From Silene latifolia (Eukaryota > Streptophyta > Magnoliopsida > Caryophyllales > Caryophyllaceae): a DNA stretch of 64,000 nt. The position numbers were made by a program, and so were the translations under genes. Of the stretch, positions 12,791 to 23,336 are shown piece after piece (within the stretch, counting starts at the first letter, position 1; each line of letters begins with the position of its first letter). Below the pieces are notes generated by a model that saw nothing but the letters and a program-made list of their open reading frames with translations, did not search any database and had not been told where the DNA came from. The stretch covers positions 43,315,456 to 43,379,455 of the forward strand of contig NC_133529.1 in the NCBI RefSeq assembly GCF_048544455.1. Reading direction: 5' to 3'.

Positions 12791-13728
12791 CGCTTTACCA
12801 CGCCCCGCCGCTTTCAATATTTATTCTTTCACGAGTTCGCAAAGGTGTCATTCTCCGAAGCATCTCGAAAGAAGTTTTTCAGTATCTCGTGACTTTCTAA
12901 TGCCTTCGTGACACCGTTATCTTCGCATCAAAGAGTTTTGCTTGCTGCTTTTAGTCCCGGGCTTTCACCAGGCATTGAGTGATGGTTTCTTCTATGGCTG
13001 GCGAGCTTTTACGTAGCCAATGGACTTTAAACGACCTTCATAGTCGATAGACTTCCTAAAATGTTCCCCTGATAGATCCTTTGGCTCACTTTGAGCGCCT
13101 GCCGCCGCATAGTCGCTGCTGTCTTCGATTGACTGATGGAGCATTTCCTTGACTTTCGCTCTTGTCCAAGCCTCAGTCAAAGTGGGGGCTCAGAGATACC
13201 TCATTTCTGCACCTCCCGCAAAACCACCCGTGATGATTGGCCGCATGGTTTGATATGAACGATTTGTGATAGTTCGTGAAGATTATCGCCAAGTGATTGC
13301 TCAAAATATTAAATGTCTACCTCTTTAGTCATCTAAGTCCGAGCACGGTCGCTTTTGGTAGTAATTGAGACATATCTGAGTCCGGTCAAACCGCTTCCAT
13401 TTTCTCGATAATCGCAACTTTAGTCGGAATATTCTCGAATGTCTTGGATATTTATTCCATATTTTATAAATTTTATCTTTTGCAAATAATATCCTTGAAT
13501 ATTCATAAGATAATCAAATTATTTCCGGCCCTACCATAACTCAAACGCCGAAATCTTTTTTCAATGAGGAAACCTCCGGGAATAGACGCGAAGTGTCCGC
13601 GCTTCTTCCAAGAGACGTTATCGCCGCGCCTTCCTGTGCCCTTCTTGCATGTCTTACGATCTTTTTCATATCTTCCGAGATTCACTTCCAAAGAGTCTCC
13701 GAAACCCTAAATTCCTTCACGTGATTAG

Positions 13729-13737
13729 TATAAATAG
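13729..13737 (+). promoter_or_regulatory. Candidate LTR TATA box (TATAAATAG)
   Basis: TATAAATAG is followed within about 30 bp by a C/T-rich, CpG-containing leader (cctcatatttctcacgcga) and a longer pyrimidine-rich tract, the usual layout around the transcription start of a plant LTR. Upstream DNA is AT-rich with repeated GAATATT-type words. No LTR boundaries were found, so the owner is unknown, probably an old gypsy element. Confidence 0.35.
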
Positions 13738-14509
13738 GAGCCTTCGCTCCTCATATTTCTCACGCGAGTGTCCGCCTTCTTCTCTCCCTTTGCATTCTAG
13801 ACTTTGTTCTTACTTATTCGCGCCACGTGCTTGAACTTTCGACCACGTAAGCCCTGATCTTTCCGGTACCAGCCTTCCGTTGCATGACTGACATCAATTT
13901 GACTAACTACACTCAATCAACTTAATTAATCAATCGCTTTCTCTTACGCAGGGCACTCTCTTTTGCATTCGCGTCTGAGCATTACTAATCGGATATCTTA
14001 GTTCTTTCTCTGCTCCGGCCAACATGTAAGTCCGAGGGTGTATAATCTTTATTTATTTATTTATTGTATTTTAATTATCAGATCATCATCATCAGAAGGT
14101 TTAATAAAATACCATTAAAATCGCATTTCTAAAACTCCTTTGTTAAAACTGCTTTTATGATTTCAGTGAAATAACCGCTGAGAAAGGACGGCGAATCACG
14201 CGCTTTCATGAGCCGCAGCTCGCCGCGCCGTGAGGCCGCTGCAGCTTCCCGCTTCCTTTCTTCGTTTGTCCTCTGCACTATGTTCAAATTCTTCTTCGCT
14301 TGCTTGCCCCGGGCAATTCTTCATTGTAGTATCATAATAATTCCACATGTATTATAACGTCATTCATTCACATGTTTTAATTCGTTATAAATCCGACTTA
14401 AATCCTAAATAATCCATATTTACTAAGCCATTAAGTTCAATCTGATTTTAGAGGTTCAATTTGTCTACATTGAAGCCTGAATTCGCCATTGATATAGTTT
14501 TCATCTGCT

Positions 14510-14771
14510 TATTCGCAGCTCATCTACTATCATATGTACAAAGGCCTTCTAATCTTGTCTCTCCTTGATGCTTGGTCATTGAATTCAATCAATTTAGTCT
14601 CGTTTTGCCATGAAAATGCAAGATTTGCACTCCTTTCCTACCAAGGGATCAAAATCTCAAAGAATATGCAAAACAAAGAACTAAAGACAATAAATGACCC
14701 AAATATGCACTAAAAAGCATGGGAACAAGGCTAATTCGGGGGCTAAATATGCGCTAATTATGGTCACATCA
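14510..14771 (-). repeat. Inverted fragment of an Athila LTR 5' end
   Basis: The reverse complement of this stretch matches the start of the Athila 3' LTR at 45495-45750: TGATGTGA at the terminus, then CATATTTAG, CCCCGAATTAGCC, TTTTAGTGCATATTT and GGCCTTTGTACAT in the same order. It ends exactly at the LTR terminus (14771), where the forward-oriented Athila 5' LTR begins with its first 1 kb missing. Similarity fades at about 14510. It is best explained as the remnant of a second Athila copy in opposite orientation. Confidence 0.8.
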
Positions 14772-15486
14772 TAGTTTCCTTAACTAGGGTTAATGGGGAA
14801 TTAGGGGAAACCAACATGGGGGATGATTCATGCTTAATTTAATATGTTCACATAATTTATTTGCTTGCTTGTTGTGAGCTCAACTTATGCACATGTTATG
14901 TTTGATGAAATGCGAGCTTATGAATCCTTGCATTTTTTTACCCATCACTTACCTTTTCAATGAGACTTGTAAGACATAAACCAACTCGAGTCTCATTAGA
15001 CCATGCATATAGTTGAGTAGGGAGGATTAAGTCGACTTGTAGGTGTTGTACAATCTAATCGATTTGGCTCCGGGACCCAAACCTTCCTAGGATTGTAAGA
15101 TATAAACTAGCTAGATCATATCACAAGAATAATTGCTTGCTTATAATTTGAGAATATGTTTGTATGATCAATTCCCATGAATCCCCTATGAACCCATGAC
15201 ACCCTAGTGCTTTTAATCAATTGTATACATCTCATTTTAGTCATCTTGCTTGTTTACTTTTATTGTTATTTAGTTTAGTGATCTTCTTATCTCAACCCAA
15301 ATTGTGACACCCCTAGACACCACTACTTGCAATCAAAAATCCTACATCAATACCCGTCCCTTGGGATCCGACCTTTACTTGCCTCTTTACTAGTAGTAGA
15401 GTTGTTTGTGAAGTTATAAATATTGTTTTGGTCTAGGTGCTCCTAACGACAAGTAACCGAAATCTAAGCTCAAACCGGACCGACCA
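14772..15486 (+). repeat. Athila 5' LTR, 5'-truncated
   Basis: Nearly identical to the 3' LTR from 46508 to its end (with the LINE removed), with scattered substitutions. It ends in ACCGACCA four bases before the PBS. The first approximately 1 kb found in the 3' LTR is absent and replaced by the inverted LTR fragment, so U3 and probably the promoter are missing. Confidence 0.85.
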
Positions 15487-15490
15487 AAAA

Positions 15491-15508
15491 TGGCGCCGTT
15501 GCCGGGGA
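15491..15508 (+). promoter_or_regulatory. Athila primer-binding site (tRNA-Asp type)
   Basis: TGGCGCCGTTGCCGGGGA lies four bases after the LTR end. It is complementary to the 3' end of plant tRNA-Asp (GTC), the primer described for Athila elements. It fixes the 5' LTR boundary and element orientation. Confidence 0.9.
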
Positions 15509-15625
15509 CGGTGTTAACTTGATTTGATTTTCTTTTATTGTTATTAATTGTTTCTTTCTTTGCCTTGGGGAAGTAATACTCCTCAAGGTTTGTTCTAATT
15601 GTTTTCGAGTTGTTTGATATTTTGC

Positions 15626-17440
15626 ATGTCTAGAAGATCACAAGGTAACTTGTTACCCATTGATCACGAAATTGAAAGGACTTTGACAACTAATAGAAGA
15701 CTTGCTAGAAATAATTTGAGAGGTATTGGTGAGGTTGTAGATATTCAACCAAATACTATTGAGTTCATCAACCCTTTTGCAAGAGAAGGTGGGTAGAACT
15801 CAACACAAAATCAACCACACAATCAACCCACAATGCCTAAGTTTTCATCACATTCCGTACCAACCGAGGAGAACCTACCCAATGGTACTCCCACACCACA
15901 ACACTTAACCGGAAATTTCATTGCAAAATCCGCATTTATCCAATTAGTTGAAAGAAGCCAATTTGGGGGGATGCCTAGTGAAGCCCCTCATTCCCACATG
16001 GAGACTTTTTGTGACTATTGTGATGTGATTTCACAAACCGGAGTGATTCAAGACCAAATTCGATGGGTCTTATTTCCTTTTTCTCTAATTGGTACCGCGA
16101 AACAATGGTTGAAGAGACTTGATCAGGCCGCTCTTGGAATTGACTCTTGGAATAAGTTGGCTCTAGCTTTCTACAAAAAATTCTACCCTCCGGAAATGAC
16201 TAACATGCTAAGAGCTCAAATCACGGGTTTTAAGCAAAGGGACGAAGCATCTTTGTATGAAGCTTGGGAGCGATTCAAAGGAACTTGTCGCTCATGTCCT
16301 CATCATGGACTTAGCGAGTGGTTCTTGGTACAACAATTTTGGAATGGTCTTTATAAAGACTCAAGAAACATTCTCAAGATGGGATCAAAGGGTATGTTCA
16401 CCGAAGTTGACGATAATCAAACTTGGAATAACATTGAGGAAATGGCGGTCCATAATTCACAATATAGTAGACCTCGCAAGACTACTAAAGGAGGAAAGCA
16501 TGAAGTGGACTCTATTACTCAATTGGGTGCTCAACTTAGTGCTCATATTGATACCATCAACTTGAAGTTTAAGAAGGCTATGGCTAAGCTTGAAGAAGCC
16601 TCAAAATCACCAAAGCATCATGTTAATGCCATGGTGGCATCTTCATCAATCTCAAGTGGGATATGTGAGAATTGTGCAACTTTGGGACATGACCAAAGTG
16701 AATATAGGGGAACAAATGAGCAAGTGAATGCTTTTCAAGCATACAAAAGTAGAACCCCTTATTCCAACTATTACAATGAAAACACCAAATTCCACCAACA
16801 TACACCCCACCTCCCATGAGAAACCAAAACCAAAGACCCTTTTTCAACCAAAACCAAGGTTATCAAAATCAAACTCCATACAATCAACAAAATGACCAAG
16901 GTTTTGATGTTCAAAAATCGGTTCTCCAAATGCAAAAGAATCAACAAGAATTTTTCACTCAAATGCAAAAAGATAGCCAAGCAAAAGACATCACCATCAA
17001 CAACATCCTAGCCCACACAAAAATGTTGGAAACTCAAATGACCCAACTAGCGTCTTCACGCTCTCAAAGATAAAAGGGGCAGTTACCACCTCAAAGTAAT
17101 CCCCCAAGACATGAAACGGTTAGTGTCATTCACTTGAGGAGTGGTACAAGATATAAAGGGCCAAAGAAGCAAGTTGAGGATGAAGTTGTGGAAGCTAGTG
17201 GCAAGGAAAGAGTTGTGCAAAACTCTAGGGAAGAAGAACCCACAAATCAAGAAGTTTCAAAGAAAAGTGAAGAAAAGGCAAAGGGAAGGAGCCCATTGTG
17301 ATTAGACTTCCATTCCCGAGTCGTCAAGCTAAGCCTAAGTTTGATGACCAACTTGGAAAATTCATGGAAATTGTGAAGAATTTAGAAGTCTCGATTCCTT
17401 TCACGGAATTGTAAATCACGTTCCGGCCTATGCAAAGTAC
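15626..17440 (+). pseudogene. gag: Athila gag (capsid, zinc knuckle), broken
   Basis: Gag would build the virus-like particle and bind element RNA. The ATG at 15626 (MSRRSQGN) starts the frame. A TAG at 15794-15796 interrupts it, and it then runs in the same frame to 16819. The core is classic Athila gag: ALIQ-like helix, QFGGMPSEAPHSHMETF, then LFPFSLIGTAKQWL, FYPPEMTNMLR, and SLYEAWERFKGTCRSCPHHG at about 16245-16310. A CCHC-type knuckle at about 16660-16708 has Tyr in place of the last Cys. Near 16800 a one-base shift moves the frame to 16816-17073, rich in Gln/Asn. A TAA, a further shift near 17290 and another stop near 17412 separate it from the protease. The TAG and TAA stops and the lost Cys fit single C-to-T or G-to-A changes. 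Confidence 0.85.
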
Positions 17441-18386
17441 ATGAAGGACATCCTTACGAAGAATAAATCAATCCGGAAGCTTGAGACTATTGCCTTCAAT
17501 AAGGTGAGTAGTGGAATCCTTCAAGGGAGTTCACCTCCAAAACTCAAGGATCCGGGAAGTTTCTCCATTCCATGCACTATTGGTGACACTACAATCAACA
17601 AAGCTTTATGTGACCTCGGGGCAAGTGTTAGTGTCATGCCATATTCGGTTAGAAAGAGGCTAGGAATGGGAGAACTCAAATGTACCAACATCACGCTTCA
17701 AATGGCGGATAGATCAACAAAGACACCTTTAGGGGTATGGGAAGATGTTCCCGTGAGAATTGGAAAATTCTTCATCCCGGTGGATTTCGTTATTGTTGAC
17801 ATGGAAGAAGACTCCAACATTCCTATTATCTTAGGAAGACCTTTCTTGCACACTGCGGGAGCGGTGATCGATGTGAAGCATGGAGAGCTCACCCTTGAAG
17901 TGGGAGATGAAATCATCACTTTCAATATTGACAAGACCATGAGAGCTCCCCGATTGCATGAGCCATGTTTCATGGTTGATCACTATAGCCGGAAGGATGA
18001 TAGGAAGAAGTTGGAATTTCAATGGAAAAAGAAAGTGGATGACGCTTCATCAAAAGAACAAGGAAAAAGCAACAATGAGAGCTTGAAAAGCTCACCTATG
18101 ACAAGTGAAGAGGAATACCTCATTGGCTAAGACAAGAAAGAAGAAGAGTTGTCTCCATCAACTCAAGAAATTTTTAGTGATCAAGTAGACGAAGTTTGCG
18201 GTCTTTGGGATGATGAGTTTGAAGGGATATTCAATACCTATATTGCTAATGCTATGAACCAAGACCATTATGGAGAACAACAAGTGCAAAAATCTATTGA
18301 GGACCTTTATCATGATAATGAGCAAGCTTTCAACTACTTCTTCAAGGTGTTGAGTAACATCAACAACACCTTGAACATGCCCCCTT
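17441..18386 (+). pseudogene. Athila protease and terminal segment, interrupted by the Tekay insertion
   Basis: An aspartic protease (retropepsin) that would process gag. Catalytic DLGAS is at 17612-17626, the flap-side VMPYSVRKRLG follows, and the closing IILGRPFLHTAGAVIDV block is at about 17821-17875, a typical Athila protease. A TAA at 18128-18130 breaks the frame, which continues in phase from 18131 with a hydrophilic tail (LYHDNEQAFNYFFKVL). Tekay inserted at 18386/18387. With it and one TSD copy removed, the frame meets TGA at once, formed with 40813-40814. No RT sequence follows on the far side, so the open region ends at the protease. Confidence 0.8.
18382..18386. repeat. Target-site duplication CCCTT (left) of the Tekay element
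   Basis: CCCTT directly precedes the TGTAACACCCC LTR terminus and recurs at 40808-40812 directly after the 3' LTR. This 5-bp duplication proves that 18387-40807 is one insertion. Confidence 0.95.
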
Positions 18387-19317
18387 TGTAACACCCCGCA
18401 CTTTCCTTATATTTAAATAAAATTTTAAGTAATTTTTATTAAATAATTATTATTTAAAGCATATTTTCATAAAATATCGTCATAGTCGTATAACGGTAAT
18501 AATAGTGTAGATGTTAATAATATTATTCTCCGTCTTGAGTTATAGTAGGCTTGAGACGAAAATTCTAGTGGAAACCGACTCATTTTGAGTTACTGGGCTT
18601 ATCTTGACTCATGGGTCTTTTCCTTCTCTTTTCTCTACACAAAACCCCAACTAAACCCTCACAACTTCATCTCCCTCACCTCTAATTTCTGAAATTTCCC
18701 CAACAAACACATCACCATTGTTGAACCTTCTCTTATTAACCCTAAAATCACCATATCTCACTCAATTCTTCACCAATTTCGTTACTTTTCGCGCCATTCT
18801 CTTCCTTTTCTCATTTCCTTTCTTTCTAAGTAAGAAAGTCACCATCTTCTCTCTTATTTCAGAATTTTCATCTTACAAGAACATGGGTTCTTGACTTAAT
18901 ATCTTTATTTTTGTGTTTAGGGGAGAATTTGAACAACCCGGAGGAGGATAGCTACATCATTGACGAGTCTTTAGAAGATTGAAGTGCAAAGAAGGTAACG
19001 CTGATGGGTTACTCGACTTTTATGTTAAAATTGTGTGGTTTTATGTAGTAGTAATCTCATATGAATGTTGAAAGTCGTATCTTTCATGATTTGTGCTAAT
19101 TTGGATGTTGAATAACATGCTTGTTTGCAAATTCTCACATGTTTGGATGAAAATCTAGTGCTTCACCTCTTGAATCCGAAATTACCCATTCATATGCTCA
19201 AATATGTTGTTTTTCCGAGTTAGAATCATGCTAGGATACGTAAACATTTGATGGGAAGCGATTTTTGTTGGTTTCAAATGGTTTGGATGTCGATTTGCGT
19301 CAAACCCGTGTATGCGT

Positions 19318-19710
19318 GCTCCCAGCCGGTCGACCGGCAGCCGGTGCCCTACCCGGCTGGGAGGTTCCTGTAAGTTTTTGACACATATTCGTAAGTCTGT
19401 ATTCCCAGCCGGTGGGCCGGTGGGCCGGCAGCCGGTCCACCAACCGGTTGGGAGTTCTCTGAAAGTTTTATGGGATTTTGAGGATTTCAGTATTCCCAAA
19501 CGGTGGGCGTGTCCACCAACCTGTAGACTGGGAAGTCCCTGTAAGATTTTGTGACTTTTGTATTTTGGCACGTACTCCCAGCCGATGGGCCGGCAGCCGG
19601 TCCACCAACCGGCTGGGAGAGCACTGTAAGTTTCCATTGATTTTTAATATTGGTGTGTTGCCCCAGCCGGTGGCCCGGCCGCCGATACCCCTCCCGGTTG
19701 GGAGTCCCCT
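19318..19710 (+). repeat. Five hairpin-forming GC-rich repeats in the Tekay 5' LTR
   Basis: Five imperfect units spaced about 80-90 bp apart (starting near 19320, 19404, 19494, 19576 and 19661). Each holds a CCCAGCCGG-type arm and, 20-35 bases later, a CCGGCTGGG-type arm able to pair with it, followed by a T-rich spacer. Unit 3 is the most eroded. The same array is in the 3' LTR at about 39411-39780. Confidence 0.88.
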
Positions 19711-19859
19711 GTGTGTCTCTTTTTACTTGTGACTTCTAATAATGATTGAGTTATGCATGTATCTTCTTCCTTATTGATAATTAGTTACTTTAAGACTTAT
19801 TCATGTTATGATCATGCAAAATTATGGACATTCCCTTTGGACCCAAGTGTGACGATTTA

Positions 19860-20045
19860 CATTGTGTGACGACTTGACATTCCTTATTTTCCCTTTCGGA
19901 CCTTTGGTTACGGATATGTGTGCCATGTTTCCAGATTGGTTTATCCTTCCGCCTCTTCGGACCTTTGGTTACGGACTGTGTGCCATGTTTCCGATTTGGG
20001 GTTACTCGATCTATGGTTACGGTCTGTGTGCCATGTATCGAGTCT
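19860..20045 (+). repeat. Three tandem units around GGTTACGG...TGTGCCATG in the Tekay LTR
   Basis: Units at about 19898, 19960 and 20011 share GGTTACGG, then a short run, then TGTGTGCCATGT, at a spacing of about 50-60 bp. The same units occur in the 3' LTR at about 39970-40115. They are distinct from the upstream hairpin units. Confidence 0.8.
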
Positions 20046-20737
20046 TGGATGCGCATAGGTCACCGCATGTCGAATCGGGTGACGTCCATCCCGAGAGTCT
20101 GGATCCAGGTTTAGTCTAGGACTGTATTATGATCGTCGTCCTACCAGGGGGTTGGAGTCTAGGTTGTTCGTCTTGTCCGTCCATTCTTTGTATTTGTCTT
20201 ACATTTGAGTCGAGTTAATATGTGACAGTTGACCTAATAATTCTTCTCTCATTTGTGTACTCCTATTCCTATTCCCCTATGCTTACTAATCATGATTTTC
20301 TTATTACCGTAAGTATCTATTCTTATGCTTGTTTGTTTAATTAAATTCCTAATTACTTGTATATTGACATATTGTGGCTGGGAGAACCCTGAGTTACTCC
20401 CCACTGACTGTGGCTTTTATATTTATTATGAATGACAGGTTGGTGATGAAGCTTAAGTGGGGAAGACCGTGTGAGCTAGCGAGTTCTTACCTTGGGCCTT
20501 ATTTAGTTATCACTTGATAGACTCACCTACTTTTGAACTTATGTTAATTCGTGGGATATCTTTTCCCCAATAAATAGACTTGTGTTGTAAACTTAAACTT
20601 AACTATCTAAACTTATTTATCGTGTTGGTGATGCCTCGCGTTGGACTTCATGAGAAGCCTTAAAATTTTTCAAAATCTCGTGTTTCCGCCACGAGTTACT
20701 AGTTATATTTAGTTACCTCAACGAGGGGTGTCACAGT

Positions 20738-20750
20738 TGGTATCAGATAA
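20738..20750 (+). promoter_or_regulatory. Tekay primer-binding site (tRNA-iMet type)
   Basis: TGGTATCAGATAA begins two bases after the LTR end and matches the start of the common initiator-Met PBS (TGGTATCAGAGC), diverging after TGGTATCAGA. Confidence 0.85.
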
Positions 20751-20907
20751 TATATTGCTCCCGACGCACACACGTGTACCCCAACTTAAAATTCTTACTT
20801 GAACTTGAATAATGAATGAGAGATGGGTAGAATTAAGGACCTAAGTTGGTAGGCTTTTTGTGTATGTTTGGTGATAGGCTCTAACTTGTTTGCTCTTGTG
20901 CGAAAAG

Positions 20908-21810
20908 ATGGTACGACCAACCAATGTGGAAAATGCTATCATGCAAGCCCTCACTCAAGTGATTGCTAATCAACAAAATGCTCAACCCGCTCCCCCTACA
21001 CATGAAGCCAACCGTCAAGGAAGTTATGCTTGGATTGCAAGTCAACTAGCAAGGAACAAGGCTAGGACCTATGGTGGTGAAGTGGATCCCGTTGCTCTCT
21101 CGGAGTGGTTTCGTGATATGGAGAAGAACTTCTCTCTCTTTGATGCCCGAGAGGAGGACAAGGTGAGGTTAGCCTCTCACTTTCTTGTGAAGGAAGCCGA
21201 TAGGTGGTGGACTTTGATCGGTCCTACCGCTACTCAAGACCCCAACTTTGATTGGAACCGTTTCAAGTCACTTGTGGAGACTCGCTTCTACCCTAAGGAG
21301 CTCAAACAACAAAGATTGAAGGAGTTCATGGACGTTAAGGAAGGGAAGCTATCAATTCAAGCCTACACCGACAAGTTTAATGAACTTGCTCATTATGCCT
21401 CCAAGTTCGTGAAAGATGAAGATGATCGTGTCTACTTCTACAAGAACAAGTTGAATCCTAAAGTGGAAAGCATGGTGAGAAGAAACTCAACTACCTTTGT
21501 GGAAGTCTATGATGATTCCATTTGGGCCGAGAGCTCTTTGAGGGCCATTGAAGAAGAATCCAAGCCCCACTCTTCTTCTCATTCTTAGCGTTCTAACTTT
21601 CATGGCAAGAGACCATTTGTGTCTTCTACTCCAAACTATGCCAACAAGAGGAGGTTTGTGCTAAGGATGCAAGACCATGGAGGAAAAGAACCAAGAGTTC
21701 AAGAACCAAGAGGACAAGCTCCCACATCAACTAATAGGCTTTAGAAGGAACGCAAGTGCTACCATTGTAGGCAAGCTCTACACCCCGGAATTGGATGCTA
21801 TGGCAAGCCC
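20908..21810 (+). pseudogene. gag: Tekay gag (capsid plus first zinc knuckle), broken by two TAGs
   Basis: The particle protein. The start is probably the ATG at 20908 (MVRPTNVENA), 18 bases inside a slightly longer frame. The retrotransposon gag domain (DPVALSEWFRDMEKNF, then KVRLASHFLVKEADRWW) covers about 21070-21240, followed by RFYPKELKQQRLKEF and the conserved LxQG-like C-terminal helices. TAG at 21586-21588 ends the frame; it continues in phase with a second TAG at 21742-21744 into a damaged knuckle (CYHCRQALHPGIGC) at about 21757. Both TAGs are explicable as CAG changed by C to T. It joins in phase to the protease segment. Confidence 0.85.
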
Positions 21811-22287
21811 TTGACTTGCTTTCATTGTAAGAAGCCCGGACATCGTGCCGTTGATTGCCCTGAGAAGAAGGATGCTCCTACTCCAAATGCTAGGCCAAGA
21901 GGAACCATCTTTGTCATGAGTCGAGCCGAAGCCGCCGCTCATCCCGATATCATCACATGTATGTTCTCGATTTTTTATCAACCTTGCCTTATTCTATTTG
22001 ATACCGGCGCATCTTTATCCTTTATATCTTCCACGTTTTCGGAAAAATTAGCCCTTGAACCTATTCCTAGTGAGGAAACTTCTATATCTTTACCTTCTGG
22101 AGAAATGTTCTCTTGTTCCCTTTCTTTCTCCGACATTCCTATCTCTATTTCGGGAACCTTATTCCCCGCTAACCTACTTCGTTTTCCCCTTGAGGAATTC
22201 GATGTAATTTTGGGTATGGATTGGTTGTCAAAGTATGAGCAAGATTCTAGTGTAGAGACCAAAATATTCACCTCAAGAGTCCGCTAG
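21811..22287 (+). pseudogene. Tekay zinc knuckle and protease
   Basis: An intact CCHC knuckle (CFHCKKPGHRAVDC, about 21814-21855) binds RNA in gag. It is followed by the retropepsin with DTGAS at 22000-22014 and the closing VILGMDWLSKY block at about 22207-22240. After this the frame slips: the 22287 stop is out of phase with the RT frame that opens by 22296. The protease itself has no stop. It would cleave the gag-pol polyprotein. Confidence 0.85.
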
Positions 22288-22295
22288 GCACTCGT

Positions 22296-23336
22296 GTGTC
22301 CTATAGAGGAGTCCGTTCCCAAGAAGGTGTGAAATTGATCTCCGCTTTGAAGTTGATGAGTATGAGGAGGAAAGGTTACCAAATATTTCTTTGTGTGGTG
22401 ACTTCTACCTCCCCTTCCTTACCAAAGATCGAAGAAGTACCAGTGGTTTGTGAGTTCGCCGATGTCTTTCCCGAAGAATTACCCGGAATTCTTCCCGAGC
22501 GTGATGTTGAGTTCTCTATCGACCTTGTACCCGGAACCGGTCCGATTGCTAAAGCCCCGTACCGTATGGCGCCAACCGAGTTGAAGGAGTTGAGGAAGCA
22601 ACTTGATGAGATGATTGAGAAAGGATTCATTAGACCTAGTGCCTCACCTTGGGGTGCTCCCGTTCTCTTTGTGAAGAAGAAAGATGGATCCATGAGACTT
22701 TGCATTGACTACCGCGAGCTTAACCGTGTTACCATCAAGAACAAGTATCCTCTACCAAGAATTGAAGATTTGTTTGATCAACTCAAAGGTGCTTCTACTT
22801 TCTCCAAGATTGATTTGAGATCCGGTTACCATCAAATTCCCGTTCGTGAGTCCGATATCCCTAAGACCGCCTTTAGCACGAGATATGGACATTTCGAGTT
22901 TAAAGTGATGCCCTTTGGTTTAACCAATGCCCCTTCTATCTTCATGGACCAAATGAACCGGACTTTTAGTGAGTTCTTAGACAAGTGTGATGTGGCCTTC
23001 ATTGACGATTCCTCATCTATTCCAAGTCCGAAGAAGAGCATGCCGATCACCTTCGTATCATTTTGGGGATCCTCTGTCGTCAAAAGTGGTTTGCCAAATT
23101 CTCCAAGTGTGAATTTTGGTTGTCTAAGGTGTCTTTTCTAGGCCATGTGATATCTAAGGATGTTGTCATGGTGGATCCTTCGAAGATTGAAGCCGTGATT
23201 GAGTGAAAGAGCCCAACCGATGTTGGTGAGATCCGTAGTTTCTTGGGTTTGGCAGGTTATTACCGTCGCTTTGTGAAAGATTTTCCCAAGCTTGCTAGAC
23301 CGATGACTCAACTTTTAAAGAAAGAGACCAATTTTG
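22296..23336 (+). pseudogene. pol: Tekay reverse transcriptase, frameshifted and split by copia
   Basis: The RT would copy element RNA to DNA. It shows [15 protein letters not shown], the [16 protein letters not shown] block, [28 protein letters not shown] (first catalytic Asp) and the FIDD catalytic pair at 22998-23009. Right after FIDD the frame shifts (about 23010-23100), then resumes with FLGHVISKD, a TGA near 23204 (probably from TGG) and FLGLAGYYRRFVKDFPKLAR up to 23336. The copia element interrupts it there; the remainder continues at 36432 in phase. All catalytic residues remain, but the frame is broken. Confidence 0.88.
23332..23336. repeat. Target-site duplication TTTTG (left) of copia element A
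   Basis: TTTTG at 23332-23336 recurs at 36427-36431 directly after the CA terminus. Removing 23337-36431 restores the Tekay reading phase (ETNF then VWTEACEG). Confidence 0.95.

Larger units (their letters stand above)
11236..14509. other. Unassigned region, probably worn LTR/UTR of a gypsy element
   Basis: No coding frame of note. The stretch alternates AT-rich parts (11900-12220, 13430-13520, 14030-14160, 14330-14470) with C-rich, CpG-containing parts (11300-11600, 12290-12560, 13560-13850, 14180-14310). CCAAGAGACG recurs near 12318 and 13608, and a promoter-like TATA box lies at 13729. A (TTTA)n microsatellite sits at about 14050-14070. This pattern resembles the U3-R-U5 of long plant gypsy LTRs, but no paired LTR, terminal TG/CA pair or PBS was found. 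Confidence 0.3.
18387..20735 (+). repeat. Tekay 5' LTR
   Basis: 2349 bp, about 20 bp longer than the 3' LTR (2328 bp). The two are highly similar; most differences lie in the GC-rich hairpin repeats near 19320-19710, where small duplications and losses occur. It ends in GGGGTGTCACA two bases before the PBS. Confidence 0.93.

Noticed and set aside
14048-14075. (TTTA)n run as a functional element
   Set aside because: A short simple repeat; no more than a microsatellite.
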